This document shows positions 49,965 through 51,255 of a stretch of 51,255 nucleotides of DNA, in pieces (position 1 is the first letter of the stretch; every line of letters starts with the position of its first letter). Location of the stretch: contig JBDKTO010000086.1 of assembly GCA_039680175.1 (NCBI GenBank), forward strand, positions 1 to 51,255, written 5' to 3'. Below the pieces are notes generated by a model. It searched no databases. It saw only the letters and a program-made list of their open reading frames with translations, and was not told where the DNA came from. Both the position numbers and the translations under genes were made by a program. Origin of the DNA: Veillonellales bacterium (lineage in GTDB: Bacteria; Bacillota; Negativicutes; JAAYSF01).

Positions 49965-50237
49965 ATGAGTAAGCTGTGCAAACAGGCGCAAGCGGGGACG
50001 TTGGAATCATCGGATATTTTAATCATGCTGGCTCCGGCCGAACCGGGCACGGGAATCGCGATTGAACTGATAAGCCCGGCTATTAATCAATATGGTGAGC
50101 ATATTGAAAAATTAATTGCTGCCATCATAAAAGACCATGGTATTCAGGATGTTATCATTCAAGCCAATGACAAAGGCGCTTTGGATTGTACTATTGATGC
50201 TCGCGTTAAAACGGCTATTGCCAGAGCTTTAGCCTAA
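49965..50237 (+). CDS. citD: CitD, citrate lyase acyl carrier protein (gamma subunit)
   Basis: A 90-residue protein, ATG 49965 behind GGGGGGA. It has AGTLESSDILIMLAP near the N-terminus; the first Ser of this motif (residue 15) carries the phosphoribosyl-dephospho-CoA prosthetic group. Citrate lyase splits citrate into acetate and oxaloacetate. The cofactor would be attached by the CitXG fusion at 3984. citE follows 12 bases later. Confidence 0.95.
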   Translation: MSKLCKQAQAGTLESSDILIMLAPAEPGTGIAIELISPAINQYGEHIEKLIAAIIKDHGIQDVIIQANDKGALDCTIDARVKTAIARALA

Positions 50238-50249
50238 GGGGGAGAGAAA

Positions 50250-51164
50250 ATGGAAAAAGAAAAACTGCGCCGGGCCATGCTGTTTGCGCCGGGCAACAAT
50301 CCGGCCGTATTGCAGAGCGCGGGAATTTACGGTGCTGACAGCTTAATATTTGATCTGGAAGATGCGGTTGCCGTTACCGAAAAAGACAGCGCCCGGCAGC
50401 TGGTTCATAATGCTATCAAATATTTGAAATATCCCTGTGAAGTAGGTGTTCGCATCAACCATATCAGTACGCCCTGGGGATATGACGATTTAGCATGCAT
50501 TTTGGCGGCCAAACCGGATTTTATCCGTTTGCCGAAAGCGGAAACTGCCGAAGAAATCAAGGAAATTGACGAAATTATTACTAAGGCGGAAGAAAAGTAC
50601 GGCTTTCCCTCCGGTTCTATTCAAATGATGGGCGCGGTTGAAAGCCCGAAAGGCCTTCGCAATACCTATGATATGGCGGTGGCAAGTCCGAGAATGATGG
50701 CGGTGGCTATTGGCGGAGAGGATTTTGTTACTTCCCTTAAAACCAGTAAGACCAAAGGCGGCAAAGAACTTTTCGTTGCCAGAAGTATGCTGGTGCTGGC
50801 CGCCCGGGAAGCAGGCATACAGGTTATTGACTCGGTATTTTCCGATATCAAGGATGACGCAGGGTTTATGGAAGAGTGCCGGATGATCAAAGAGTTGGGA
50901 TTTGACGGTAAATCCTGTATTTATCCGAAACAAATCGATATGGTTTACAAAGTATTTACTCCTTCGGCCAAGGAAATCGAAAAGGCGCAGCGGGTTCTGC
51001 AAGCTTATCAGGAGGCATTGGCAAAAAAAGCGGGCGTCATTTCTTTAAACGGAAAAATGATTGACGCACCGATGATTACCCGGGCTGAACGGGTACTGGC
51101 CAATGCAATGGCTGCAGGGGTGTATGAGAAGCAATCTGGTAATATGTCAAGCCCGAAAAAATAA
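50250..51164 (+). CDS. citE: CitE, citrate lyase beta subunit (citryl-ACP lyase)
   Basis: A 304-residue protein of usual length, with GGGGGAG before ATG 50250. It has RRAMLFAPGNNPAVLQSAG, the acid pair in DSLIFDLEDAV, the Arg in VRINH, FIRLPKAET, the metal-binding Glu in GAVESPKG, and IGGEDF. It cleaves citryl-ACP into oxaloacetate and acetyl-ACP. The alpha subunit citF would be expected next, but 75 bases follow before any start codon. Confidence 0.95.
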   Translation: MEKEKLRRAMLFAPGNNPAVLQSAGIYGADSLIFDLEDAVAVTEKDSARQLVHNAIKYLKYPCEVGVRINHISTPWGYDDLACILAAKPDFIRLPKAETAEEIKEIDEIITKAEEKYGFPSGSIQMMGAVESPKGLRNTYDMAVASPRMMAVAIGGEDFVTSLKTSKTKGGKELFVARSMLVLAAREAGIQVIDSVFSDIKDDAGFMEECRMIKELGFDGKSCIYPKQIDMVYKVFTPSAKEIEKAQRVLQAYQEALAKKAGVISLNGKMIDAPMITRAERVLANAMAAGVYEKQSGNMSSPKK

Positions 51165-51238
51165 AGAATTGTAAACGAATTCTGAAAAGAGCGTACACTT
51201 AATAAGCCTTTTCCATAGCCGAAAAGAAAAGGTAATAT

Positions 51239-51255
51239 ATGGGAATGTTAAGCTT
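51239..51255 (+). CDS. possible start of next gene (partial)
   Basis: ATG 51239, 6 bases after AAAAGG, opens a frame (MGMLS) to the window edge. By position it could be citF, but five residues allow no identification. Confidence 0.25.

Overview
The window looks like chromosomal DNA of a flagellated, diderm, fermentative Firmicute, most likely a member of the Negativicutes such as the Sporomusa/Pelosinus group. The reasons are: an exported beta-barrel protein ending in Phe (5466-5957), which implies an outer membrane; Bacillus/Clostridium-like flagellar, PdxK/MocR and CsrA genes; intrinsic terminators with U-tracts; a Na+-pumping decarboxylase beta subunit; and citrate lyase genes. The genus is an inference. 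I saw no rRNA, tRNA, CRISPR array, transposase or phage genes.

Layout. 1-5.4 kb: 3' end of an oadB/gcdB-type gene, two small membrane proteins, two tandem ArsB/NhaD-type transporters each with its own promoter and a TTG start, and a fused citXG gene. 5.4-18 kb: an outer-membrane protein, a TPR-glycosyltransferase, a Cys-motif small protein, an MFS exporter, a degenerate HD-GYP protein, an exported protein, two response-regulator-based signalling proteins, a ferredoxin-nitroreductase, and a divergent pdxK/pdxR-type pair. 18-26 kb: an ABC exporter, two overlapping TPR-glycosyltransferase genes and the flagellin gene. 26-28 kb (minus strand): a hendecad-repeat coiled-coil protein and an orphan histidine kinase. 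28.4-38 kb: csrA, flgD, flgE, two tandem flgK, flgL, fliD and a FlgN/FliT-like gene. 38-45.5 kb: an orphan response regulator, a MacA-MacB-type efflux operon, and a divergent two-component system overlapping a secreted phosphoesterase. 45.5-51.2 kb: a LysR regulator, a DASS transporter, a soluble chemoreceptor, citD and citE.

The most interesting signal is a family of four structured RNA elements. Two lie in tandem in the flagellin leader, one in the csrA leader and one between csrA and flgD. Each has a CAAGGAYGA 5' arm, two further nested stems that change sequence compatibly between copies, an apical loop closed as CAGGAYG (the CsrB-type CsrA recognition heptamer), and a 3' arm running into a U-tract. 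The 5' arm of the terminator-like stem is itself a near match to the CsrA SELEX consensus. This suggests leaders in which CsrA could control intrinsic termination as well as translation. SigD/sigma-28-like promoters precede the flagellin and csrA leaders. A fifth, simpler CAGGATG hairpin precedes the glycosyltransferase pair, so flagellin, its probable glycosylation enzymes, CsrA and the hook genes may form one post-transcriptional regulon. No fliW gene is present in the window.

A second notable signal is a direct repeat of about 90 bp carrying an inverted repeat and a TATAAT box. One copy lies upstream of the soluble chemoreceptor gene and one upstream of citDE, which suggests that citrate fermentation and taxis are co-regulated.
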